Shown: in pieces, positions 30,101 through 41,143 of the stretch | How the letters are laid out: each line of letters starts with the position of its first letter | Numbering within the stretch: the first letter of the stretch is position 1 | From: Furcasterigmium furcatum | Lineage: Eukaryota > Ascomycota > Sordariomycetes > Glomerellales > Plectosphaerellaceae | NCBI GenBank assembly: GCA_001599815.1 | Contig: BCIA01000003.1 | Location: 1,984,001-2,048,000, forward strand | Direction: 5' to 3' | Length of the DNA stretch: 64,000 nt | Translations under genes and position numbers: made by a program | Notes under the pieces: model-generated | What the model saw: only the letters and a program-made list of their open reading frames with translations | The model's database searches: none | What the model was told of the DNA's origin: nothing

Positions 30101-30268
30101 ATGATGTCCTCTGGTCTACTCGCAGAGGCATGCATGACTTTTAGGTCTGACTCTACTTCAGTACTTTTTCATAGTGTTTCCATTATCTCTGGGCGCCTTT
30201 TATCCGAGTTCAGACCCGTACACTCTTCTTCGACTCCTCCATTATCACATCTATGCATGTGTGGTTGA
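30101..30268 (+). other. Upstream ORF in the putative leader of the YDR124W-like gene
   Basis: A 55-codon frame opens with two consecutive ATGs at 30101 and closes 88 bases before the main ATG at 30357. No known domain is visible. If the transcript starts upstream, as the pyrimidine-rich composition suggests, this uORF would be expected to reduce main-frame translation. Confidence 0.4.
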
Positions 30269-30356
30269 TCAGTCAAGATTCCCACCTCACAACATCGGAT
30301 GAGAAGCTGGACAGACTTGGTCCTATAGCTTCTTGCCTACTTTGAATATTGTCATC

Positions 30357-32321
30357 ATGGTTAGGGGTGACTGGTCGAGGGATTACCCCCGACAACAATG
30401 GCATGACCGCTTCCACGTTGAGGCACAGACTGATGAGACGCGATATCATGAAGCGCACGATGGACGGCGGATACCACTGGTGAGTTTACAGCACATATTT
30501 CTCCGCGAGACCTTTCTGACGGGCCTGCTACGCTCTCAGGCCATCGAGAAGGCGTTACGGGAGCACTGCTCCATACCGGCTCGTCACTTTTACCTGGCCG
30601 CGGTCCTCGATGACGGCAGTCAGACAACTTTCACAGGTCCAGGACGATACAGTCACCACGTCCTCAATCAAATTTTCAACTGGAACGCGTTTCACCGGGA
30701 GATAAGACGATCCGATTCTGGTAAATTCAGCGCGCGGCTCTTATGGGCAGTCTCACTAACAGGAGACCAGGGATCACCCCGACCGATGACGTTGATTCGC
30801 AGTTTGGTGGTGACCTCTACCGTCAACAACTAGGATCCGGATATGGCTCAGGATCCGGAGAGCGTACCCGACGAACCAGCGAGATCTTCGCCGAAGAGGA
30901 GGCATTCCGACCACGAAAACGGAATCGCGGTCATCGACGCCCGGCTGCCGAAGAAGAAGATGTCCCCGTTGTCACGACAGGATCTCTAAGGGGCCTCAAG
31001 ATCGGCGACTCTGAAGAGGTCTGGAAGCTGTACGATCAGCGATTCAGGAATTGCCAACAAACGGCCTGCAAGCTTATTGCCAAAGCTTGGGTCAAGGTCG
31101 TGGAGCCCAAGAAGCAGACGAACCACCCCTATACCGGGAGTGACGAGAAAGCTCCAGATTGGTGGCCTAAGCCCTGGGGCAAGACGAAGGAGGAGAGGGT
31201 GCGACACAAGGAACCCGACCATCTGTACAAACGAGGTACGGCTGGATTTCAAGGCTTCTGTGAGATATCATGTGCTGACGGTCGAGGCAGAGCGAGTCCA
31301 TCTTCTTTGCCACATCCTCCGAATGGTTGTTGAACCACGACAGAAGCAGCACGAGTCCATACAGAAGCTAGGCTTGAACGTGCAAAAGCTGAGCGACGCC
31401 ACCGACGAGGCATTGTCACTGTTCTTTTCTGGAAAGGACAATGAGAAGAACTCGCAGAAGAAGCCGTACTTGCAAGAAATATTCAAGATTGCGAAACTCG
31501 AGGAACGGTACAAGAATGGCGAAATAGGTATGACCGGCTTCCTCACATCGGATGCAATCCGTTTCTGACCACCAGCAGATGAGGACACCCTGGGTTGGGT
31601 CATGACCGAAGAGAAGTTCCCAGATTCGGCCCAGTTCGACGACGATGGCGCTGCGGTGAAGGATGAGACGGACCACCCATCGGGCACTTCGAGTACTTCG
31701 CCTCCAAAGACTGTCATCACAGCCCACGACGGCCTGATGCATGGCTCAGGCAGCGAGCACAGTCCTTCAAGCCAAGCGCACCTTCAAGGCAGCAGCTTCA
31801 TCAACGAAATGCCGGTACGAGGCGCGACGCACTACCCAGCTCAGATGCTGCCGCCGAACATGCACACAGAGCAACACTTCGTGGAGAACTCAGGTATTCA
31901 GGCACCCGCCGCGCTCTCGATGCACGACATGGTTCCAGGTCCCCAGGACAGCCACCGAAGGCCGTCTCTATACACGTCACCCACCGACTACTCGAACCCT
32001 TCCTCGTCCAACTTGTACAACCAAGCGTGGTCCGGGGGCTCCGCTGCACCGGGGACGGCTCCTATGTACTCGTTCCCAGGCCAGCAGGCTTCTTCGTCCC
32101 AGGGTCAGTTCAGCGGCCATTCGACGACCGTGCCAATGTCTCAGAACCACCAGTACATGCATGCGCCGTACGATACGACCTTGCAACAGCGCGGGTCCTT
32201 TGATCAGGGGAGCATGTATCGTTCAGCGCCCGCATCGTCGAACTCGGGAGCCTACTCTGGCTACCTGACAGCCGATGGCCGGCCCCTGGCCAATCCACCC
32301 ATCAAGCCTGACTTGACTTGA
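30357..32321 (+). CDS. YDR124W-like helical-bundle protein (DUF2841 / subtelomeric hrmA-associated family)
   Basis: Five exons, 30357-30479, 30540-30720, 30771-31235, 31291-31527 and 31579-32321, join in frame to give 582 residues. The N-terminal segment AIEKALREHCSIPARHFYLA followed by AVLDDGSQTTFTG is conserved in this family. The signature helical bundle spans about residues 178-335: KIGDSEEVWKLYDQRFRNCQ, a WWPKPWG motif, KEPDHLYK, and ERVHLLCHILRM. The family (Pfam DUF2841) includes yeast YDR124W and proteins encoded near hrmA in Aspergillus fumigatus. Its biochemical role is unknown; nuclear or regulatory functions are only guesses. The C-terminal 240 residues are low-complexity, rich in Ser, Gln, Pro, Tyr and His. 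Canonical introns of about 50-60 nt separate the exons. A lysine/arginine-rich stretch (FRPRKRNRGHRRP) near residue 150 could be a nuclear signal. Confidence 0.88.
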
Positions 32322-35300
32322 GGGGTCAAAGACTGACCGGGAGGAGGGTGGCAGCATGAGGACGGAGAAGGCGGATGATTCCTCGCTCATATACGCTCGA
32401 GGGCGGAAGCGTTTCCAACGACTGAAATTTTTGCACTGCATTTGAGGAGGCACCCATGATTTCGCGGCTCCTGTCGGAGAACATGCTCCGACTATGAGCT
32501 TCATTTCCATCGGCGTTTTACATTGCCCGCAGGCACCATCTACGACACCACACTCGAGGAGTTTCATTGGCAAGGCGCGAAACCAGCGGTCACGAAGCAC
32601 AGTACATACCCTGCTGCTCTCGCCTGCACGCAGGGGATGGTGAACGAGAGACACTTTTTATGGGAGGCGCCGTTTGGATTCACAGGGGGCTGGGAGGTTT
32701 TACGTCACGACATGCAAATAATGCGGCCCAGCTTGTTTACTTTTCTGTCTTTCTTTTCATTGCCTCTTCGATAAATATTCGGTATCTTTCCTTCCGTCAT
32801 GGACTCGGTTTTTGTTGGCCCTCTGGGTCGGGCTCATCGGGTCCGTTGGCGGCATGACACTCAGCAGCGAAGCACGACTAGCAGCAGCAGGCTGGCGGGC
32901 AAGAACATTCTTGCCACCTGGCGTCGTCATTAGACGCCGGTATGCCGGCAAATATATTGGTATCTATCTAAAAGACAGCGCGCATCTGGATAGTTCGAGG
33001 ATCTGCGTGAAGCTGGGCTCAACCACTCGTGGTTGACGCTGACATTAAGTGCGGCTCCGCGGCAAGCAGTTCAAGGTTGGACGGACTGCGGAGAAGCGCG
33101 CCACCGTCGTTGCGCCCGAGCGTTGCACGGACATGTGCGGAAGTGGTTCGACGTTAGACTCAGTTGAAATTGTTGGGAGAAGCTCGTGACGATGCTTTTT
33201 TTTTGTCGCTGAGGATAGGATGCTCGATGGCACCAGCGTCAGGCCATGGACACCGGTGGGTGACTGATGCCAGCACACAGTCACCAACCAGCTAACTACC
33301 TACTTTTGGCCCTCGAGTTGTCGAGTGTGCGTGGAAGTGGGCGCTGTAGAGATACCTCGCCCACTGAATAACCTACTTGATCACCTGCGTGTGCCGGCGC
33401 CCGGCAGATGTGAGACTCGACAGGTCGCTTCTCAACTTTTGCATCACGGCGCGGGGGACCGCGTGCGCGGCGTTCTCGGTGAGGGGAGCCCTGGAGGGTG
33501 AAGGGTGGCGTCCCGCGCCCGTTCGTCCGCTTTCGCTGGAGACTGAGACGGGCATCCCTCGAACGAGGAAAATTCTGACTGCACCTCCCAGGTCACGATG
33601 TTCGTATGATCGTCTCCCCACTCTAGGGTTCTTGTTTGACTGGGGATGGAAAGCGAGGACGGGAGCGAGCGGAGGATGAGCAGCACTAAGACCCCGGTCG
33701 CGGGCGGCCCACCGGTGGACGGACCGGGAATAGCGGCAGGTGGGGCGGGAGGGCGGGCACCACCCAGACCCGGCCGGCCCGCGCCGCTGGGGTTGGCAAG
33801 ATTAGCTTCTCACGAGGGGGTGTTTCTTGGCCATGTGCAGGACCTTTGAAAAGGGCCTGAAGAAGTGGGATGGCCTCTCTGGGACTCTCAGACTTGCGGT
33901 GAGGGAAAATTGCTGGTGAGTGGCCTGTTTCGCGGCGTTGTTCAGGTATTACGGGTTTGGTCACATTCGTCGCTCACTTGGGCGCACATCCACCAGTGGC
34001 ATGGGTGGCAGGTTGGCAGTTGGCAGGGTCGCTGAATGTGACCAAAGGGCTTGCTAGCTTGGGAAGATCATCCTCCTGAGGGTAAATTAGTGAGAGATAG
34101 TCTGCTAGGGCTTATTTTGGATCCCTTTTGATCCCCTTTGCACTGGAGCGGTGCCTCGCCGGGGGTGTCTCGCCTCCACTTGTCGAATGGATCTCGAGAT
34201 CTATGTATGTACATATGTATCCCGCTCCCGCTGCAGGGTTCGGGCACAGCTGTCTTTGAGGAGAAGGCCACGAGTATGGATTCGTATGTCTTACCAAGGA
34301 ATCCAAGAGCCGTGGTCGAGGATGCGCGGACTCAACCCGCAGATGCTGGGTTCCATGTAGTTCGTGGAGCAGAGTCATGTATTACCAAGCCAGACCCTGT
34401 TCAATAGTTCTTCTCGGAAATGATAGCGTTCATGAACCATTGAAACTCTCAACTCCACAAACGCCGACCTCTGCCAGCCGCGAAATATCAACCGAGGGAA
34501 AACACACCGATTTTCAGGGTTCTTCTGTCTCATCCCACCGCCGCCATTCTTGGCGCCCTTGCACTCTCCTCCTGTTGACCCCTCGCTGCGAACCCTGCAA
34601 AAGGAAATCAGAGACACGCCCACTCACGCCTCTGGGCTTTAAGCCCGCCGGGGAACTGCGCCGTAGCCCGCCCGCGGCGACGACGGCGGCCTGGACGCAC
34701 GTCAAGCAGCCCCCCAGCAAGGCGTGGCGGCTGCTCATTCGGCCCAGGGTGCTGCAGCCAGGGGGCCGGCCAAGGAGGAGGTCTGCAGCGGCGCGCCCCG
34801 GCATGGGGGTCAGGAGGAATAATATGACATGCAGGCGGAGGGATGGTGGCCAACATCGCGCGGGATGAGGACGATTGCAATAAAGCAGGGCGAAAATGGA
34901 TTGATGGGCGGACGTTCACACGAGAGGTTTGGGCTTGGAGACCATTGGCCAAGATTCCGTTGGTGATGCTGGGATGGTGGAAATCCTTGCGCATACTGGA
35001 ATACCGGCGATGTTCAAGAGTCAGCCTTGCTTTTGCGGCAGTTTGGATCCAGGGACTACATGACCAAGGAACGCGTATGTTTATATTATTCTCCAGGTGT
35101 GTATCCGTCAAGATGACGTGCCGCAAACGAGCATCCCCCCTGAAAACACCATCGAAATCCCACCACCCTCGCTGCCATCTTGTATCAACATGGCTGGCCC
35201 CAAAGCCACCACGTCTTCGCCTCCCACCCACATGACAAGTCATCATTCCGCCCATCGTTTGTCTCTCACCCCTTCCCCTTTCCGCCAGCTTCACTGCAAA

Positions 35301-36356
35301 CGTCCCCCTCGGCTACCCACCCTCCGCTGGCATCACGCCCAACTCCCTCCAAGTACACAGTGCATCTCTTCCCTCCTCCATGTTGTCTGCCGCCCCCGTC
35401 ACCGGGGAGCCAGGCCCTCGCAGCTCCGGGCATCCCACGTCCTCGGTCTCCCACCCCCTCCCGGCCGATTCGACTGCACCCGAACCGATCCAGAAGGAGG
35501 AAAACATGCTCACCCGCACAGCACGAGGGAGGAAACAACTCCCCGAGACCTACCAAGAGTGTGATTCGTCGCTCCGGTTCCAAATACCGGGTTATGAGAA
35601 CCGTCAGGCAGCCCCCCTGTCAGTTAGATAGCAACGCGCGGGAGGCACGCATCATGGCAGCTGTCCGCGATGGACGTGGAAGACGGGGCCAAGGTACGTC
35701 CGCGGACGGGGTGGCTGAACTATCGGTTCCTCACCGGCCTGGCACGGCTCAGGGGCTGCTTGGTCCTGGATTCCGCGTGAACGTCCAGCTGCCCGCGGCC
35801 TGTGACGGGTTTCTGTCATTTGCCACGCTGCAGAGGCGGCGTGTAACCCGACTCTGTGCTGAGTATCGCCCGAATCCACTTCGAGAAGGTCCAGCACCAT
35901 GGCGCAGACATCGCCTCCAGAGGCAGCTGGAGGCGAAGGCTTGGGCAATCTCGATGTCGAAGCCGAAAAGGCCAGATTGTACAAGGCCACCCACTTACAT
36001 CCGCGGAGCATGTGTCATCTGTCAAATATCCACACACGAGCCAAGCACACTGGACATATCACTCAACGCCCCTGATCACATACATGGATGCACTCTCGTT
36101 GGTGAAAGTCTGCCTTGCTAGCCTGAACTCCAGCCGGACACCGAGCCAGCTTCACCAAACGCCATCCATGGACAGATGCCGGGATCGTGATGGCCGGCGA
36201 ATTATGCAGCCACATATCCCTGCCTGTCGAATGCCGACTGATGCCTCCCTGGTATCTCCTTCCAAAGGTATGCCGGTATTAACGCTAAAAAGCAAAGAAA
36301 CGCCTCAAGAACTGGGTATGACGGTAGAATGGGATGCTTTGCGGGCCTCTGCACCT
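32322..36356. other. Four-kilobase convergent intergenic tract
   Basis: The genes on both sides end here, yet about 4 kb separate them, which is unusually long for convergent fungal genes. Chance frames exist (the longest about 310 codons from 35180) but show no family resemblance or fungal codon bias. I cannot name any element inside. Confidence 0.45.
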
Positions 36357-36659
36357 TCAGTGCACATTCCCTCGGACGAATTGAAGCACAGCGGCGAGAT
36401 CGACACCGGCAGTGTCGTTGTAGTTCTGGCCTGGGTTTCCGGTAGGCGCAGTGTTCTCAGCATGGGCAAGGACCCGCTGCGGTATCAGGCCCTGAGAATA
36501 GTCGGGAGCTTGCAGACGAATATTGTCGTCAGCGACGTGGCCTGCCGACTGCTGCCAGCCGTCATGCGCCTGCATCTCCGTGGGAGCCTGCTGCGGGACG
36601 ACCGAGGGTTCAATGGAAGGGGGAGAATAAGGATCCTGAGAAGAGTTAGGCGAGGCCTC
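36357..36659 (-). other. In-frame C-terminal extension of CBF1 beyond a TAG codon
   Basis: Directly after the TAG at 36662-36660 the CBF1 frame continues for 100 sense codons to a TGA at 36359-36357. Codon usage is strongly biased to C or G in third positions, as in the neighbouring exons, and the sequence is protein-like: Gln/Pro-rich, then IRLQAPDYSQGLIPQRVLAH and GVDLAAVLQFVRGNVH. It is either a readthrough extension, an alternatively spliced exon, or the remnant of a longer protein cut by a recent nonsense change or a base-call error. A branch-point-plus-acceptor look-alike (CTAACTCTTCTCAG) sits 14 codons inside it. Confidence 0.6.
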
Positions 36660-37672
36660 CTAGGTCGAAGAAGTCTGCTCGTCCTTGTTCTGCTGGGGGA
36701 GGGAGAGGCCGTGGCTCTGCGCAACTCGCTTCCAGGTTTCGAGCTCCTTGTAGAGTCGCTCACACTCCTGCTTCAGCTTGTCATTGGAGGTGCTGAGCTC
36801 GGCGATGGCCTGCTCCGTAAGCAGTTTCTCGAGCGTCCACTTCTCGATGTTCTGGGTCTCGTTCTCCTTGAGCTGGTTGATGAAGGTAACGGCACGCTGC
36901 AAGATGGACCCCTTGTTCTTCTCGCAGTTGGGGACGATCTTCGCCAGCTCGTTAATGCCTTCATTAATCGTCTCGCGTCGACGGCGCTCGACTATGACTG
37001 GTCAGTACGGGGAGGGAGAGGTGCGAGATGGGGGAAATATGACTGACCTTCCTTGTGGTTGTCTTTGCGCATCTTGTGCCATTCCTCGGAGCCGACATCG
37101 GGCTTCTTGGCGGCGGTGCCGGCCGAGCCAGTGGAGTACCTGTGCTGGGCCTGCTGAGGAGGCTGGGACTGCTGGGGAGGAGACATGCCGTTGGTGCCAG
37201 CTGGGCCGGCCATGCCAGCCAAGGCAGGGGCATCAAGCATGCCATCAGGCTGGGTGACACTGGGGTGGAAGGAGTCCTGGGCGTGGTTGGCATCCTGTGC
37301 TGCCTGGGCGGCAAATTGCTCCTCGGTGGTAGGAGGGACGTGGATGCTGGGGTACATGGAACCAAGAGCGGCGGCGGCAGTGCTCGAGGCGTTGGCGGGG
37401 TCGGCGGCCTCGGAGTGCTCAGCAGCAGTGGCCTGCTGAAGGGCGTTCAGGTCGGCGACGTTGACACCGCCAGCATGGGCGGCGTTGGCAGCCTCGACAG
37501 CATTCTCGATGAAGGCGGCCGTTTCGGCGTCCGACGCGGACATGACGGCGGCAGGAGCGTTCTTCTTGGAGCGTCCAGGGCTCTCGTGCTCGGACATGCT
37601 GCGCTTGCGCTTAGAACCAGGGGATGCAGTAGCCTGGGCCAGTTCCGAGAGGTCGGGGTGGTCGTCAGCCAT
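36660..37672 (-). CDS. CBF1: bHLH transcription factor CBF1 (centromere-binding factor 1 homologue)
   Basis: Exons 37672-37048 and 36991-36660 join in frame to give 318 residues to the first stop. The N-terminal half is Ala/Gln-rich with a basic KRKRSMSEHE patch. The basic-helix-loop-helix region starts near residue 203 with MRKDNHKEVERRRRETINEG; the His-Glu-Arg spacing is that of CACGTG readers. It runs through SILQRAVTFINQLKE into NIEKWTLEKLLTEQAIAEL and a leucine-zipper-like coil, as in yeast Cbf1. The intron lies inside the basic region (donor GTCAGT, acceptor ATAG). Cbf1 binds E-boxes controlling sulfur and respiratory genes and, in yeast, centromere element I. A perfect TCACGTGA lies 635 bases upstream, so autoregulation is possible. 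The frame continues past the TAG stop (see the separate entry), so the native C-terminus is uncertain. Confidence 0.93.
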
Positions 37673-38306
37673 GGTAACGCTGGGCTGATGGTTGTTCCAA
37701 TGCGCTAGGCGAGTATTATATAGGGAGCCGGTGATCTGGACATGATTAGTATGGGTGGGAGCAAGCAAGGCATGGCATCGCGATTGTGGGAGCAAAGCTG
37801 CCCGTCAAGTATTTGTCGCGAAAAGGCAGATTGATCTGGTCGTTCAAAAACAATCAAATCCCAGCTCATGATTGCTTCATGATGGGGGACCATTGCATCG
37901 AGTGTTTGACTTTGAAGCAAGATGGGACCTCGATAGTGGCGATGGAGTCAATGATCGGATCAATCGGAGCTCATCATTTCCATCGCTTGATGGTAATGAT
38001 GCGATCAAAAGTGGCCTCCGTCGTCAAACCCATCAAATGGGCGATAAAAGGAGTTGGCCTCGATCGCTTTCATGCAGCGACAAGCATCGCGGCTCGACTC
38101 GACTCGACGCGACGTGACGGCCTTGGAGGAAAGCGACGGCGATCAATAGAGCCGTTGCGCGTCGTCGGGCGGTCGCTCTGATCAATCAAAGTGGATGCGC
38201 GAGTGGGAATGAGGGTATCGTGAATGAATGACAAGAGGAAGCCGACATACCTTTCAGATCATGTGCTCCGAAACGTGACGATAAGCTGCGGTCGGCGCGG
38301 TTCCGT

Positions 38307-38314
38307 TCACGTGA
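38307..38314. promoter_or_regulatory. TCACGTGA palindrome, candidate CBF1 binding site
   Basis: This eight-base palindrome matches the Cbf1 consensus RTCACRTG core in both directions and lies 635 bases upstream of the CBF1 ATG. Confidence 0.5.
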
Positions 38315-38700
38315 GTTGGGAGGTCGCGGCTTTGGCGTGCGAGATCTCGTGATATCGCGTATCGCTGGGTCTCGATTTCGGGTCGCCTGGTGCGTGCTCC
38401 CAGTCCGTGTCGCGCGTTGGAAGAGAGTCAGGAAAGTTGCCGAGTGGCGGCGGTTTGAGGGTTGAAAAGGGTTGGATTGTTTGACAGAAAAGGGTTCACG
38501 GGAGTTCACACTTTTTTCCAGGTCAGGATGGAAAGTCAAGGTCCCGCAAGACGAGGCAGTCGCGGGAGCGCTGTAAGCTGGGGCTCGCTCCTGCTGTTGG
38601 GCGCGCGGCCAGGCCTGAGTGAATGGCGACGGGCTTGGGGGGGGGACTGGACTGATCTGGGACGGGGGGCAGTTGGTCAGGTCACGCGGCAGGACTTGAA

Positions 38701-38706
38701 CACGTG
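38701..38706. promoter_or_regulatory. CACGTG E-box upstream of CBF1
   Basis: This is the second E-box in the CBF1/FYV10 divergent region, with the less favourable flanks A and C. Confidence 0.4.
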
Positions 38707-39659
38707 CAAAAGTGGGTGAGCCTGGCCATAAATAATCCGGCCGGAGTGGGAGGGAAGACACGCCTGAGGCAGAAAGCCGGCGAGTCGGCCAGCCAATGAG
38801 CGACAGGCACCGTGCCCTCATGTTCAGGGAACGGGGAAGGCAGTGGCCAAGGGGCTGAGCACGCTCCAAGATGGTGTCCAGCGTCCAGCCAATCTGCTTG
38901 CCTCAATCTCCCTCCTTCCTTGACTCTTGCCTGCCCCAGTCTCAGTCCGTTGGGTGATCCTTCGAATGAGGAGCTATCGAAAATTGCCTCGAGCCTGGCG
39001 TTATCTTGATAAGAGCTTGGAGGCCGCTAGGCCGCTTTGAGACTGCTATGTCCCACCGAGCCTCACCGAGGGCATCACCTGATGGCGTAGTCAGTCACTT
39101 GACTGTGAACTGTGAAACAGTGTTACACCACCTTTTCTGCCTCGAAACACACTGCATTTGTTGCCATTTGGCGGACCTTCATACCCACATGGTCGCCTCA
39201 TACGGGGAAAAGCCCCACGGTTCGTTACAGCGGTGTAAACGGTGACGTTTACAGTTGCGTTTCGATATTCGTCTCAGTCCTCCCAGAGCACACAGACCGC
39301 AAGCTTGACGGTCATCGAATAGTCTGTAAGTTTGCCTCTTGTTGAAAATCGAGTGAATATCGGACAGAGTTCTGTTGCCGCAGAGAATTAATGCAGGCGC
39401 ACTCAGCGATATCAATCCGGAAGTGACCTCCGACGGCCCCGGTTGGGCCGGACAATCATTGGTCCCGCCCTCCCCCCGGACCCGGCGGGCATCCCATCAA
39501 CCTTCTGCCGGCGATAGACCGGTCCTGGAGCTCTCCTACCCATATCTCAGCTTCCATCTTACCGCCGTGCATACTCGCTCGCATCCCAATCTACCCCCCG
39601 ATCCGCCCAATACTCGTTGCGAAGTGCCAGGCTACCCAGCCTCCGGGCCTATCGTCACA

Positions 39660-41143
39660 ATGGGCGACCACGAGCACTCGACCATCAAGCACCAGGACCA
39701 TGTCCTCCTCGTACGCACCCCTCTCCGGCCTCGCTATGGCTTTCCCGGTATGCAGGACTAACCTCTATTCTCTGACAGGATCAACCCCTCCTCCGTCTTC
39801 CATACGAGCTCCTCCGCAACAACTTCCGCGCTGCGCACTTCACCGTCGAGAAGGACAGCACCTCCATCAAGTCCCTCCTCAAGGAGACGGCCACCGCCTC
39901 GGTTAATGGCCGGGCCTCCCCCGACCAGATCCTCAAGAATCTCGACACCATGATCGCCAAGATGCGCGGCGTCAAGCGGAAGCTCGAGGGCTATGCTGAC
40001 GAGGAGGACCGCCTCCACCACCAGTCCGAGGCACGCACAGCCCACCTCGCAGAGCTCTACGGCATGCACAGCTACGACGACGTCAAGTACGAGACCTGGA
40101 GTCGCAAGCGTCTCGACCGCCTGCTTGTCGACTACCTCCTGCGCAACGGCTACACCGAGAGCGCCCAGGCCCTGACTACCGAGAAGGGCATGGAGGACTT
40201 GGTCGACGTCCAGACCTTCCTGCAGATGAACAAGATCGTCGAGTCCCTGAAAAGTGGGAGTGTCGTCGAAGCTCTGGCATGGTGTCAAGACAATAAAAAG
40301 GAGCTGCGCAAGATGGATGTATGTGCTCTGCCACCACCAACTCCCTCGGTGTCGCGACAAAGGCTGACTGACTCCTCCCAGAGCAATCTCGAATTCATGC
40401 TTCGCTTCCAGCAGTACATCGAGCTAGTCCGTACCCAGTCCCAGCCGAAACTCCTCGAAGCAATAGTACACGCGAAGAAATATCTCGTCCCCTACAAGGC
40501 CGCCTACCCAGAAGAGCTTAGAAAGGCATTTGGTCTTCTGGCCTACCCGCCCGACGCCGCCGCAGCGACGTATGCGGACCTTTACAGCGCAGAGCGATGG
40601 CAGACCCTGGCCGACCTCTTCACAACCACCCACGCCCAGCTCCTGTCCCTCCCGGCCTTCCCCCTCCTCCACATCGCCCTCTCCCCGGGCCTCTCCGCCC
40701 TCAAGACCCCCGCGTGCCACTCCGCAACCACAGCGAGCACAATCGCCGCGGCCTCTGAGGCTGGCAGCAGGCCTCACGCCTCCCAGCGCACAACTTCAGA
40801 CACGACTGACTCCCCGGCGTCTCCCGAGCTTCACCACCACCACGACTCAGAAGCTCATATTCCCCCTTCCCAGACTCGGCCGGCCATGACGGACCCAGCA
40901 TCTGCCTGCCCCATCTGCTCCACCGAGCTCAACGACCTCGCCCGCAACGTCCCCTACGCCCATCATAACAAGAGCCATGTCGACTCGGACCTTCTCCTCC
41001 TCCCGAACGGCATCGCCTACGGCCGCGACAGGCTCGAGGACTACGCCCGCAAGTCCGGCCTGCAGCCGGAGGAAATGGTGCGCGACCTGCGCACGGGGCA
41101 GATTTACAAGACGGAGCATATCAAGAAGGTGTACATCACGTAG
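39660..41143 (+). CDS. FYV10: GID/CTLH E3 ubiquitin ligase catalytic subunit FYV10 (GID9, MAEA)
   Basis: Three exons, 39660-39710, 39779-40318 and 40382-41143, join in frame to give 450 residues. The product is one of the two RING-like subunits of the GID/CTLH ubiquitin ligase that degrades gluconeogenic enzymes when glucose returns. In order it has an N-terminal helical region, a LisH motif near residue 126 ([20 protein letters not shown]), a CTLH region ([20 protein letters not shown]), a CRA domain, and a degenerate Gid-type RING from residue 373 ([20 protein letters not shown] to the end [11 protein letters not shown]). A low-complexity Ser/Thr/His-rich insert (about residues 310-365) separates CRA from RING. 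The 17-codon first exon is short but starts [17 protein letters not shown] and joins phase 0 to [13 protein letters not shown], a conserved join. The 3' end converges on POP2. Confidence 0.95.

Larger units (their letters stand above)
37673..39659. other. Divergent regulatory region between CBF1 and FYV10
   Basis: Two kilobases separate two genes transcribed apart. A TATA-like element (TATATAA on the minus strand, 37716-37722) lies 44 bases above the CBF1 start. Two CACGTG boxes sit at 38308-38313 and 38701-38706. A short CTCGA repeat occurs near 38094-38108, and a nine-base G-run at 38637-38645. No gene is supported. Confidence 0.55.

Noticed and set aside
35180..36121. 313-codon open frame on the plus strand
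   Set aside because: It is Pro/Ser/Arg-rich throughout, lacks any recognisable motif, does not start in good context and extends toward the antisense side of CBF1. GC-rich DNA produces such frames by chance.
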